From Candidatus Kapaibacterium sp. (lineage in GTDB: Bacteria > Bacteroidota > Ignavibacteria > Kapaibacteriales > HRBIN21), in the NCBI GenBank assembly GCA_938084565.1, contig CALKEU010000001.1, forward strand, positions 1 to 64,000: DNA of 64,000 bases, read 5' to 3'. The notes below the pieces were generated by a model. It saw nothing but the letters and a program-made list of their open reading frames with translations, had not been told where the DNA came from and did no database searches. Shown here one piece after another: positions 40,485 through 49,719 of the stretch (position 1 is the stretch's first letter; each line of letters opens with the position of its first letter). The translations under genes were made by a program, and so were the position numbers.

Positions 40485-40897
40485 TGCTGCGGCTTTCTCG
40501 ACGTGTCGAGTATGCCCTGTTGGCGCTGCAGTATCTGGCGCGGCGGGGCAGTACAGCATCTGTGCGCGAAATCGCCCAGGCCTACTGTCTTTCGCCTGAA
40601 TTTCTGGCTAAAGTCTTGCAACAGCTGGCGCGAGCCGGTATCGTACGAGCTCAGCATGGGCTCTACGGCGGGTATGCTCTCCGACAGCCTCCACACCATC
40701 TGACGTTGGCAACCATCATCAGCGCTGTGGAGAATCTCTGGACAGGCCTCGTCGAATGTCGGACATCTCAAGAACGGTGCGCTCTCTTCCAGTACTGCAC
40801 GATCCGCCATCCCCTGAGCGTCTTAGAAAATCGGGTGCGCGCCATCTTGGAATCGACCACCTTGGCCGAGTTAGTCGAACCAACCCACGTCCAGTAA
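40484..40897 (+). CDS. Rrf2 family transcriptional regulator with Fe-S-type Cys triad
   Basis: RVEYALLALQYLARRG...LSPEFLAKVLQQLARAGIV...GLYGGYAL; ECRTSQERCALFQYCTIRH; start at 40484 in TGATG overlap. Confidence 0.9.
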   Translation: MLRLSRRVEYALLALQYLARRGSTASVREIAQAYCLSPEFLAKVLQQLARAGIVRAQHGLYGGYALRQPPHHLTLATIISAVENLWTGLVECRTSQERCALFQYCTIRHPLSVLENRVRAILESTTLAELVEPTHVQ

Positions 40898-41287
40898 ATG
40901 GAGAGCCTGATGCAGGATGTACAGCTGACCTTTGCCATTGACGGGGCTGATGCCAACGATGCTATCACGATTACGGCCCGTGCTCTGGAGGAACTCCACC
41001 GCATCCGGCGCGAGCAGAACATCCCCTCCCACTATGGGCTACGGATGGGGATTCGTGGAGGCGGATGTTCCGGATTTTCCTACGTTCTCGGGTTTGATCC
41101 TGAGCCCCGAGCCGACGACCTCGTGCTCGAGGCTAGTGGCATCCCGGTCTTTATCGACCGGCGCAGCCTCTTCTACCTGATGGGTGTCACACTCGACTTT
41201 GCCGATGGCCTTCTCCAGCGCGGCTTTACATTCCGCAACCCGAACGCCGTACGTACCTGCGGCTGTGGACACTCCTTTGCCGTCTGA
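40898..41287 (+). CDS. A-type Fe-S carrier (SufA/IscA/ErpA family)
   Basis: RGGGCSGFSYVLGF and RTCGCGHSF carry all three conserved Cys. Confidence 0.95.
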   Translation: MESLMQDVQLTFAIDGADANDAITITARALEELHRIRREQNIPSHYGLRMGIRGGGCSGFSYVLGFDPEPRADDLVLEASGIPVFIDRRSLFYLMGVTLDFADGLLQRGFTFRNPNAVRTCGCGHSFAV

Positions 41288-41315
41288 GTTTGTCCCATCA
41301 TGCTGACCTGTTGCC

Positions 41316-41948
41316 ATGCCCTACCAATGGCCCTTCAATCCACGCCCCTACTCTGACGAGGAAGCCCGTGAGCTCCTGCGCGAGGTCATCTCCCCCGAGA
41401 CAGCCGATTGGCACTATAACACCCATCACAGAGGCTACGTAGCTGCGCTCAACCGCATTGAAGAAGAACTTGAGCGGGCAGACCGTTCAGCAGCCAACGG
41501 GAATTGGTCCCACATCGGGGAGCTCAAGCGCCGCTTCACGTGGAATCACGCTGGCGCGCTCCTGCACGACATTTACTGGAAGGTGCTCGGGGGCGACGGA
41601 GACCCGAGCAAGGGGCCCGACGTCGTTGCCGCTATCGAACGGGAGTTCGGAAGCCTAGAGGCCTGGAAAACCGATTTCAAGGCAACGGCCCTCTCGGCTA
41701 AACTCTCAGGGTGGGCTCTCCTGGTCTACGACCAGCTCTACAGCGGGCGTTTGCTCAATGTTGTGGTCGACGAACACCACTATGGCGCCATCTGGGGTGG
41801 CATCCCGCTCATTGCCTGTGACGTCTTCGAGCATGCTTACTATCACAAAGATGGCCCCGCCCGCGCCCGCTATGTGGATAACTTCCTTGCACACCTCCAC
41901 TGGGGCCGTATCAATGAGCTCTATCGAACGTACGTACTCCGCCAGTAA
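41316..41948 (+). CDS. Fe/Mn superoxide dismutase, archaeal-like
   Basis: WHYNTHHRGYVAALN, NHAGALLHDIYW, CDVFEHAYY metal-ligand motifs. Confidence 0.93.
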   Translation: MPYQWPFNPRPYSDEEARELLREVISPETADWHYNTHHRGYVAALNRIEEELERADRSAANGNWSHIGELKRRFTWNHAGALLHDIYWKVLGGDGDPSKGPDVVAAIEREFGSLEAWKTDFKATALSAKLSGWALLVYDQLYSGRLLNVVVDEHHYGAIWGGIPLIACDVFEHAYYHKDGPARARYVDNFLAHLHWGRINELYRTYVLRQ

Positions 41949-41975
41949 AAGAGGGGAAAGCTCAGCCCGAACACC

Positions 41976-42728
41976 ATGGCAGAGCCACGACGCATCCTCG
42001 TCGTCGATGACGAACAGGATGTGACAGAGCTGCTCGCCTATACCTTCCAGCAGCAAGGCTGGCAGACCGTTGTGGCTCACGATGGACCCACTGCCCTCGA
42101 GCGGGCGCGGCAGTTCCGGCCCGATCTCATCGTGCTCGACATCATGATGCCGGGCATGGACGGCTTTGAAGTCTACCGTCGCCTCCAGAGCTTTCCCGAG
42201 ACGGCCTCTATCCCAGTTCTCTTCTTGACGGCCCGGTCAGAGGAGATCGACCACATCGTCGGCTTAGAGCTCGGTGCAGAGGATTATGTCGTCAAACCGA
42301 TAAGCCCGCGCCTGCTCATTGCACGCATCAATGCTATCTGGCGTCGCCTGCGGGAGCGCGTACGTACGGAGACCATCGTTGCCCCGGAAATCATCCGCGC
42401 CGGCACCATAGAGCTGCGCCGGGCCAGCTACAGCGCGCGGCTCGAGGATGGACGCGAGATCTTCTTTGCCCGCAAGGAGTTCGAACTGATAGCTCTTCTG
42501 GCAGCCAACCCTGGGCGGATCTTCTCTCGGCAAGAACTCTTACGCCTCATCTGGGGCGAGAGTCAGGTCGTCACACCCCGCACGGTAGATGTCCACGTTG
42601 CTAAGATCCGTGCGAAGCTGCGCCACTACGCCCATTACATCGAGACCGTCAAGCATGTTGGCTACCGCTTCCGTCGGAATCCAGAATCTCTCGACAGCCT
42701 GACGGCTAGGAATGCCATGCACCCATAA
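41976..42728 (+). CDS. Response regulator, OmpR/PhoB winged-helix family
   Basis: ILVVDDEQDVTELLAYTFQQQGW, IVLDIMMPGMDGFE, VVKPISP, C-terminal LIWGESQVVTPRTVDVHVAKIRAKL. Confidence 0.94.
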   Translation: MAEPRRILVVDDEQDVTELLAYTFQQQGWQTVVAHDGPTALERARQFRPDLIVLDIMMPGMDGFEVYRRLQSFPETASIPVLFLTARSEEIDHIVGLELGAEDYVVKPISPRLLIARINAIWRRLRERVRTETIVAPEIIRAGTIELRRASYSARLEDGREIFFARKEFELIALLAANPGRIFSRQELLRLIWGESQVVTPRTVDVHVAKIRAKLRHYAHYIETVKHVGYRFRRNPESLDSLTARNAMHP

Positions 42729-44346
42729 GGCGCTCCCTGACGCTGCTGCCAGCCCGCAAGAGATTCTCGCTTTCCTGCAGGATCCGGCCTCCTATCCACA
42801 CCATCCGACCCGCGTACAGCTGATCCAGACCCATGCTTCCTATGTGGCGCTCGTGCCGCCGTGGGTGTACAAGGTCAAGAAGCCCGTTGCGCTTGGCTTC
42901 CTAGACTACTCCACGGTGGAGCGCCGGCGCTACTTTATTGAACGTGAGCTCCAGCTCAACCGTCCGCTGGCACCGGGCATATATCGCCGTATTGTGCCCA
43001 TTGTGCGCACATCAGAGGGCAGGCTCCGCTTCGGCGGCAAAGGCACCCCGGTAGAGTATGCTCTCCAGATGCGGTACATCCCGCAGGAGTGGGTGCTTCG
43101 ACACCGTCTCCAGCACGGACGCCACAGCGTTCGGCCGGCCACTATCCGGCGCATCGTCCACCACATTGCTCGACAGCTCTACCTCGGGCGCCATCCGAGC
43201 CCCGAAGTCCTCGCCTGGGGCCGGCTGGAACGGCTCCGCATCAGCACGGACGAGAATTTCGAGCAGACCCGGCCCTTTGTAGGACTGACCCTCTCGCCGA
43301 TTGCTTACGAGTTGATCCAACACTACACCGCTGCCGTCTACGAGCGAGCGCGCCCGCTCTTTGAGCGGCGCATCGCAGAGGAGCGTATTCTGGAATGCCA
43401 CGGCGACTTGCACAGCGAACACATCGCCTATGCAGGGCGCCGCATCCTCGTCTACGATTGCATCGAGTTCAACGAACGCTTCCGCTGCATCGATGTGGTC
43501 AATGACGTAGCCTTTTTGGCTATGGACTTGGACTTCTACGGCTACCCGGCCCTGGGAGCTCTGGCTATCGACACGCTCGTTACCCTACTCCAGGATGCAG
43601 ACGGTGCCGCACTTGCGGACTTCTACAAGTGTTATCGCGCCTACGTGCGCGGGAAAGTGGAGAGCATGCGGGGGACCGCACCGGAAGTCCCCGAAGAGGA
43701 GCGCGCAAGCGCACAGGAACGAGCCCGACGGTACTTTCAGCTTGCTCTGCGCTACGCAACGGTAGGCTCTCGGCCGACCATTCTCGTGATCATGGGGCCG
43801 ATTGGATCTGGCAAGACCACCCTTGCCCATGCTCTCGCCCGGGAGCTGGGCTGGCAGGTTCTCAGTTCAGACAGTGTACGCAAAACCATCGCGGGGCTTC
43901 GCCCCTTAGAGCCAAGCCCCGAGTGGCTCCGTCCATGGCTGTACTCGCCTGAATTGACACGCCGTACCTATCGCTACCTCTGGGAGAGCGCCGTCGGACT
44001 GCTGCAGAGCTACGGTGGGGCCATTGTGGACGCAACCTTCGCCCGCCGCAGTCTACGCGAGCGCTTCCGACACTGGGCCCGGCAGCACGGCGGTATACGG
44101 ATGCTCTTCATCGAGCTCTCTGCCCCAACAGAGGTACTGCGACACCGCGTAGCCGAGCGCCGTGGGAAACCGACTGACTCCGACGCCGGCCTTCGCGAGT
44201 TCGAGCGACTTGCTCCCCGCTACGAGCCGCCGGAGGAGCTCCCAGCCGAAGAGCTCTTACGCTGCCAGGCAACGGCACCAATCCAGACACTCTGCCGAAT
44301 CGTTCTGGCTGAGCTCATGCGCCGCCATGTCGAAGAGTTGCCCTAG
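42712..44346 (+). CDS. Bifunctional aminoglycoside phosphotransferase-like / P-loop kinase protein
   Basis: N-terminal APH-like (ECHGDLHSEHIAYAGRRILVYDCIEFNERFRCIDVVNDVAFLAMDLD); C-terminal Walker A GPIGSGKTTLAHAL. Confidence 0.85.
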   Translation: MPCTHKALPDAAASPQEILAFLQDPASYPHHPTRVQLIQTHASYVALVPPWVYKVKKPVALGFLDYSTVERRRYFIERELQLNRPLAPGIYRRIVPIVRTSEGRLRFGGKGTPVEYALQMRYIPQEWVLRHRLQHGRHSVRPATIRRIVHHIARQLYLGRHPSPEVLAWGRLERLRISTDENFEQTRPFVGLTLSPIAYELIQHYTAAVYERARPLFERRIAEERILECHGDLHSEHIAYAGRRILVYDCIEFNERFRCIDVVNDVAFLAMDLDFYGYPALGALAIDTLVTLLQDADGAALADFYKCYRAYVRGKVESMRGTAPEVPEEERASAQERARRYFQLALRYATVGSRPTILVIMGPIGSGKTTLAHALARELGWQVLSSDSVRKTIAGLRPLEPSPEWLRPWLYSPELTRRTYRYLWESAVGLLQSYGGAIVDATFARRSLRERFRHWARQHGGIRMLFIELSAPTEVLRHRVAERRGKPTDSDAGLREFERLAPRYEPPEELPAEELLRCQATAPIQTLCRIVLAELMRRHVEELP

Positions 44347-44417
44347 CTCTCGAGCGCCTACCGTTTGGGCCCACTTGTGTATTTTGCCCTACCAAAATCG
44401 CCGAGGTAGCGCAAATC

Positions 44418-47400
44418 ATGCGCCTGCTCTCCATTCTCCTCCTCGTATCGCTTGGCAGCTTCGCCCAGCAATGGCATCAGGTGACGACGATTCCTGCACC
44501 GTATGCAAGCAACTACTGGCTCGACGTATTTTTCCTGCCTTCTGATCCCCGCTACGGCTGGATTTGTGGTTTCAACGGCATGGTCATCCGCACCACCGAT
44601 GGTGGGCGAACGTGGCAAGGCACTCAAATCCCCGGGGCAAACCAGCTCGAGAGCATTCACTTTGTCACACCTCTGATTGGCTACACTTCCGGCCCAGACG
44701 GTATCTGGCGCACTACCGATGGCGGTGCCACCTGGACGAATGTCACCCCTGACAGTGCCTTCACCCTGTGGGGATGCTATTTCCTAAGCCCCTCCACGGG
44801 GGTAGTCATCGGAGGAGGCTGCGGCAGCACGCCACAACGCTTCTTCCGTACCACCGACGGAGGTACCACGTGGACATTCTTTACCGGCAACGAGCCTAAC
44901 AGCGGGCTGACCGATGCCATACTCTTCCCCAATGGAACTGGCTTTGCGGTCAGCAGCGGACGTCTGTGGCGCACCACCGACAGTGGGCAAAGCTGGACCG
45001 TCTTCTCTACCACAGGCTCGGCTGTCTGGCAAGAAGAGCTCACCCACGTAGGGAACTCCTTCCTGCTCCCCTTTGCCGGCATCACCTGTGGGGGGCAGGG
45101 AAATGCCGGGGGCATGCGCTTCAGTACCGATGGAGGCACAACGTGGCGGGAATTTAGCACTGGCCGCCCCATGTTCGGAGCCTTCCTGCTGAACCCAACG
45201 ACGGGATGGGCATGCGGCTACAGCGGCGCTCTCTACTATACCACTGACGGCGGCCAGACCTGGCAGCTACGCAACTGCGGCATCGATACGACACGGCACC
45301 TGGACGACATTTGGTTTGTCAATGACACCCTCGGCTGGGTGGTTGGGCAGGGGGTCTGGCGGTATGGCCCACCGGACTATCGCTTTGACCGCGATTCCCT
45401 CCTCTTCCCCGACGTATGCCTTCCCGGCAGCATCGATCAGACCGTGCGCTTGGCCAATGGCTCCTTTACGCAGACAATGGTCACCCTCTCCATCACGGGA
45501 CCCAATGCTACGGCCTTCCGTCTGGTAAACTTCCCCCCTACAGCACTTCTGCAGCCCTGCTCGTGGAGTTCGATTCCGCTCCGATTCGAACCGCTGCAAG
45601 CGGGGCTCCATCGGGCCGAGCTGATAGCGACGTTTCCTGATGGCACGGTGCGCCGTCTCCTGCTACTCGGCATCGGACGGGAAAAGGATGGTTTCCCCGA
45701 GCGGGATACCCTACTGTTGTCCTCTGTGCCGTGTGGGGTCCCCACCACCGCACAGCTGCGATGGTTCAGCCGCGACAGCGCCGCTATCGTCCGCATCGAC
45801 TGGATCGGGGGGAGCGCCGGAATTACACTCACGACGGCCCCTCCTCTTGCTATCCCCCGCACTGGGACAGCGCTTACCTTTTCTGTGCTCTTGAACGACA
45901 CTGGCTGGGCCGAAGCTCGCTTCCGCGTCCGCTTACAGCCATGTCTCCACGATACCGTGATCGTCGTCCGAGCCTATGGACGTTCGCCAATTCTGACGGC
46001 CCCGAATTCCCGTTCACTCACCTTACGCTGCCAACTCAGCCGCCTGGACTCCATTCCGATCACCAACACAGGCAACGACACTCTCCGTATAACCCGGTTT
46101 TGGATCGATCAAACGCCTGCTGGAACGCTCAGCGTGCTGGGCTGGAAGAGCGGGCAGAGCTTTCCCGCTCAGCTCCCTCCCCATACAGCTGACACCCTCC
46201 TGCTCTCCTTCCAGCCTCCTGCTGAAGGGCCTTTTACGGCAACGCTGTGGCTTGAGAACAATGATTCCACAAAAGTCCGAGGGCCGAAAAATCCCTTTGC
46301 CCTCACCTTCAGCGGCGAAGCGCGACGGAGCGCCCTGTTGAGCGAACAGAGCAGCTATGACTTCGGGCGAGTCTGCATCGGGGAGAGGCAGGAAATCCGC
46401 ATCCGTCTGGCAAACCACGGGACTCTGACGGCATTTCTGTCGCAGCCACGGGTTGCCTCCCCCTTCGCTGCGGAACTGGAAGATCGGCGCAATCCCCCTC
46501 TTCTGCTCGGCGGGGATACCCTGGGCCTGCGCATCCGCTTCAGCCCTGCATGGGAAGGCGTCTTCAGGGATACAGTCGTGCTGACAGCCACGCCGTGCGG
46601 AGAACGCATCGCCATTGCTGTTTCCGGAGAGGGTATCCGAGCAGCCCTACAGGCGATTCCACCACGACTGCAAGAGAATATCCCTGCCGCCGAAGCACGG
46701 ACACTCTCGCTCCAGCTCCTTGCCACCGGCTCTGCACACGTACGGGTAGACCGCTACCGGTGGGATCCCCCCGCCCCGTCGTGGCTCCGTCTGCGGGAAC
46801 CAACGCCCGGCACATGGCTGCAGAGCGGTCAATCTTGGCCCCTTGTGCTCGAACTGACCCCGACGGAGGAACCAGCAACCTACAGTGGAACACTTTGCTT
46901 AGAGAGCGACGCTGAATGCCCCACAGCGCTCTGCATCCCGGTGACACTACAGCGGACGAGACTCCAACTGGCCGTGGAACGTATAGCCGAGCACTGGCAG
47001 AGCCTCTGTACACCTCTCGACACGACAGCCCGTGTACTCTCCCTGTCCAATCCCACCTCCCACCCCGTCGTCATCACTGCCATTGCTGTGGACCCCCCGA
47101 GCGAGACTTTCCAGCTCATCGAGCTGCCCCCGATGCCATTTGCGCTTGAGCCGGCTAGTTCGCTGACTATCCGCCTCCGTATCCGCACAGTTGTGGAGGG
47201 GCAAACGGAGGCAACATTGCGGCTCGTGCTCGAGGATTCCTCCGTGCTCACGTTCCCACTGCGGGCAGAGTTCTACCGTTCTCGCCTCGAGCTCCTCTCG
47301 CCCCCTGTTGTTGAGATAGGAAGCCTTGAGCCGTGCGAGGCAGAGCGCGTGGTGCTCATCCCGGTGCTCAATGATGGCCAGTTGACGGACACCGTTGCCG

Positions 47401-48605
47401 TGGAGCTTCAGTCAGAGTCGTCAGCGTTTCGCCTCCAGGGGCCATCGTCCATCGTACTCCCAGGAGGCAGCACGGATACGGTGCGCGTGGTCCTCTCTCC
47501 AGCTGCCCTACCAGATGGAGAAACAACGGCAATGCTCTACATCCGTACGCTTCTCTGCCCGACGGTCTCCCAGGTCCGACTGGTGGCCATCGGGATCCAT
47601 CCTCGACTGCGCATACAGCCAGCTGTGCTCGATTGGGACACGGTATGGCTCGGGGAGCAACAGTGGCGAACTCTTCGCGTGGAGAATCCATCCCCGGTTC
47701 CGCTCCGCATCGACGCCATCTCCGTAGAGCCTCCGACAGCCGGCTTTACGGTTGAAGCGCCTCCACTTCCCCTGCTACTACCGGCAGGACAAGAACTCCC
47801 GCTGACACTTTCCTTTACTGCCGCCGATTCCGGCCACTTCCACGCCGAACTCCGCATCGTAGCTCATGCAACGTGTCCATTGACAACGACAGCCCTCCTG
47901 CGTGCTAGTGTACCTCCGGAAGTCTACGCCCTGCAGCTCTGGATTGAGCATCACGTAGCCCGGGCTGGGGATACTGTCTACATCCCCCTCTGGCTGCGCG
48001 GCGCAACGCAGCGGGCACAGGTCGAAGAGCTCACCGTCAGTCTACAGTTTGACCCTGCAGTACTACTGCCGCTGGCGCTCCTACGCGAAGGTTTCCCAGT
48101 GGCATTCTCCTACGACGGTGGAGGTATCCTGTACATCTCGACAGCACTAACCCCAGAGGCCAGTGCAGACGCAGTCACTCCGCAACCGGTAGCGGTACTG
48201 GTTGGCCAAGCACTGGCTTCGATACCTTCGGAGACCCCGCTGCACTTCCTCAACGCCACGGTTGTTGCGCGAAGGCAGACTGTGCTAAGCACAACCGATG
48301 GACGGCTCTCGGTGCTCTTTTGCGGTAGCACGATTCGCCGCATTGCTCTACGGGAAGGCGCCTGGGCAATGGCTGTAGCAACCGATGAGGGCATTCGCGT
48401 GCAAGTCTTCAGCCCGGAGCGGCGGCCGTGGACTCTGCGACTCTCCACTACCGACGGCCGTCTCTGTTGGAGCTGGCATGGCGCAATAGAGGGTGGCCAT
48501 GACATACTTATTCCGGGGGCAATGCTCGCACAGGGGAGCTATCTGCTCTGGTTCCATTCGAACGGGCAGCACCATCGGCCCCTGCTTGTGCCATGGATTC
48601 GGTAA
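44418..48605 (+). CDS. Large secreted protein: BNR/Ycf48-type repeats, ASH/choice-of-anchor-D-like domains, C-terminal T9SS-type sorting-like domain
   Basis: Six TTDGG-T-W-like units; repeated beta-sandwich modules; C-term AQGSYLLWFHSNGQHHRPLLVPW. Confidence 0.75.
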   Translation: MRLLSILLLVSLGSFAQQWHQVTTIPAPYASNYWLDVFFLPSDPRYGWICGFNGMVIRTTDGGRTWQGTQIPGANQLESIHFVTPLIGYTSGPDGIWRTTDGGATWTNVTPDSAFTLWGCYFLSPSTGVVIGGGCGSTPQRFFRTTDGGTTWTFFTGNEPNSGLTDAILFPNGTGFAVSSGRLWRTTDSGQSWTVFSTTGSAVWQEELTHVGNSFLLPFAGITCGGQGNAGGMRFSTDGGTTWREFSTGRPMFGAFLLNPTTGWACGYSGALYYTTDGGQTWQLRNCGIDTTRHLDDIWFVNDTLGWVVGQGVWRYGPPDYRFDRDSLLFPDVCLPGSIDQTVRLANGSFTQTMVTLSITGPNATAFRLVNFPPTALLQPCSWSSIPLRFEPLQAGLHRAELIATFPDGTVRRLLLLGIGREKDGFPERDTLLLSSVPCGVPTTAQLRWFSRDSAAIVRIDWIGGSAGITLTTAPPLAIPRTGTALTFSVLLNDTGWAEARFRVRLQPCLHDTVIVVRAYGRSPILTAPNSRSLTLRCQLSRLDSIPITNTGNDTLRITRFWIDQTPAGTLSVLGWKSGQSFPAQLPPHTADTLLLSFQPPAEGPFTATLWLENNDSTKVRGPKNPFALTFSGEARRSALLSEQSSYDFGRVCIGERQEIRIRLANHGTLTAFLSQPRVASPFAAELEDRRNPPLLLGGDTLGLRIRFSPAWEGVFRDTVVLTATPCGERIAIAVSGEGIRAALQAIPPRLQENIPAAEARTLSLQLLATGSAHVRVDRYRWDPPAPSWLRLREPTPGTWLQSGQSWPLVLELTPTEEPATYSGTLCLESDAECPTALCIPVTLQRTRLQLAVERIAEHWQSLCTPLDTTARVLSLSNPTSHPVVITAIAVDPPSETFQLIELPPMPFALEPASSLTIRLRIRTVVEGQTEATLRLVLEDSSVLTFPLRAEFYRSRLELLSPPVVEIGSLEPCEAERVVLIPVLNDGQLTDTVAVELQSESSAFRLQGPSSIVLPGGSTDTVRVVLSPAALPDGETTAMLYIRTLLCPTVSQVRLVAIGIHPRLRIQPAVLDWDTVWLGEQQWRTLRVENPSPVPLRIDAISVEPPTAGFTVEAPPLPLLLPAGQELPLTLSFTAADSGHFHAELRIVAHATCPLTTTALLRASVPPEVYALQLWIEHHVARAGDTVYIPLWLRGATQRAQVEELTVSLQFDPAVLLPLALLREGFPVAFSYDGGGILYISTALTPEASADAVTPQPVAVLVGQALASIPSETPLHFLNATVVARRQTVLSTTDGRLSVLFCGSTIRRIALREGAWAMAVATDEGIRVQVFSPERRPWTLRLSTTDGRLCWSWHGAIEGGHDILIPGAMLAQGSYLLWFHSNGQHHRPLLVPWIR

Positions 48606-49300
48606 CGGACAGGCTTCCACCACAGTGGTGGCGGGTTCACGTTGAGGAAGCTTACGAACTCCAACGGCAGTGGGCTCGCTATGTCCGCTGCCAGCTTGAG
48701 CTGGATGGGGATCCCACCTCTGTTGCTGGTCTTGACGCTGCCTACAGAGGCGCCCAGGTGTGGGCAGCTGCTGTTGTCTTACACTTCCCAACGCTCCAGG
48801 TGCTCGACACCGCTGTTGTGGTGCGCCCAGCTGAGTTCCCTTACGTTCCCGGCCTCCTTAGCTTCCGCGAAGCACCGGCTATGCTAGAGGCACTCTGCGC
48901 TCTGCGCGTCCGGCCCGACATCGTTCTCTGCGACGGCCAAGGTATCGCCCATCCACGTCGCCTAGGCATAGCTTCTCACATTGGTATCGCCACCGATTGG
49001 CCTACTATTGGATGTGCCAAATCCCTCTTGTGCGGTTCCGCCGAAGAGCCAGCACACGTATTCGGTGCCACAGCCCCAGTATGGGACGGCGGTGAGCTCA
49101 TTGCCATGGCAGTGCGGACTCGCCCAAATGTCAAGCCAGTGTATGTCTCGATTGGGCATCGGGTCGACCTCCCCTTTGCTGTCTCCGTGGTCCTCCGCTG
49201 CTGCCGAGGATACCGGCTGCCTGAACCACTCCGACTAGCCGACTCCCTCAGCCGACGCGCCGCGCAGGGCCATCTAGTAGGTGGCAGTGGAAGGCTGTGA
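48593..49300 (+). CDS. nfi: Endonuclease V
   Basis: VAGLDAAYRG, FPYVPGLLSFREAPAML, VLCDGQGIAHPRRLGIASHIG. Confidence 0.93.
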   Translation: MDSVTDRLPPQWWRVHVEEAYELQRQWARYVRCQLELDGDPTSVAGLDAAYRGAQVWAAAVVLHFPTLQVLDTAVVVRPAEFPYVPGLLSFREAPAMLEALCALRVRPDIVLCDGQGIAHPRRLGIASHIGIATDWPTIGCAKSLLCGSAEEPAHVFGATAPVWDGGELIAMAVRTRPNVKPVYVSIGHRVDLPFAVSVVLRCCRGYRLPEPLRLADSLSRRAAQGHLVGGSGRL

Positions 49301-49305
49301 GTTCG

Positions 49306-49313
49306 TAATTTTG
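49306..49313 (+). promoter_or_regulatory. TAnnTTTG -7-like element (TAATTTTG) upstream of rpsT
   Basis: 33 nt before ATG 49346. Confidence 0.6.
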
Positions 49314-49345
49314 CGTGGCTTCACGGTGTTACGGTAAGCGTCTCC

Positions 49346-49636
49346 ATGCCACACCATCGCTCGGCAAAGAAGCGGGTTCGCCAGTCGGAGAAACGGCGGG
49401 CCTACAACCGTCGCAATAAGCGCCTGCTCAAAGAGGCTATCAAAGCCGTTTACCAGGCTACAACTGTCGAGCAGGCTGAAGAATTGCTCCGTAAGGCGTA
49501 CAGCGTCATCGACAGGGTGGCTGCTCGCGGGGTCATCCACGATAACGCTGCTGCTCACCGAAAATCGCAATTGGCCTTGTTCGTCTCTGCCCTGCGGCAG
49601 CGGAAAGCTGCTGCCCATAGTGGAGCGCACCCGTAG
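49346..49636 (+). CDS. rpsT: 30S ribosomal protein S20
   Basis: HHRSAKKRVRQSEKRRAYNRRNKRLLKEAIKAV...DRVAARGVIHDNAAAHRKSQLALFV. Confidence 0.96.
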   Translation: MPHHRSAKKRVRQSEKRRAYNRRNKRLLKEAIKAVYQATTVEQAEELLRKAYSVIDRVAARGVIHDNAAAHRKSQLALFVSALRQRKAAAHSGAHP

Positions 49637-49700
49637 CTCAATTGGATAGAGCGTCTGGCTACGGACCAGAAGGTTCGGGGTTCGAGTCCCTGCGGGTGCG
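49627..49700 (+). tRNA. tRNA-Arg(ACG)
   Basis: Manual fold: acceptor GCACCCG/CGGGTGC, D stem GCTC/GAGC, anticodon stem TCTGG/CCAGA with loop CTACGGA, T stem CGGGG/CCCTG (one G-U), 74 nt, CCA not encoded. Confidence 0.95.
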
Positions 49701-49719
49701 CAATCTCTCTCTGGTAGCC

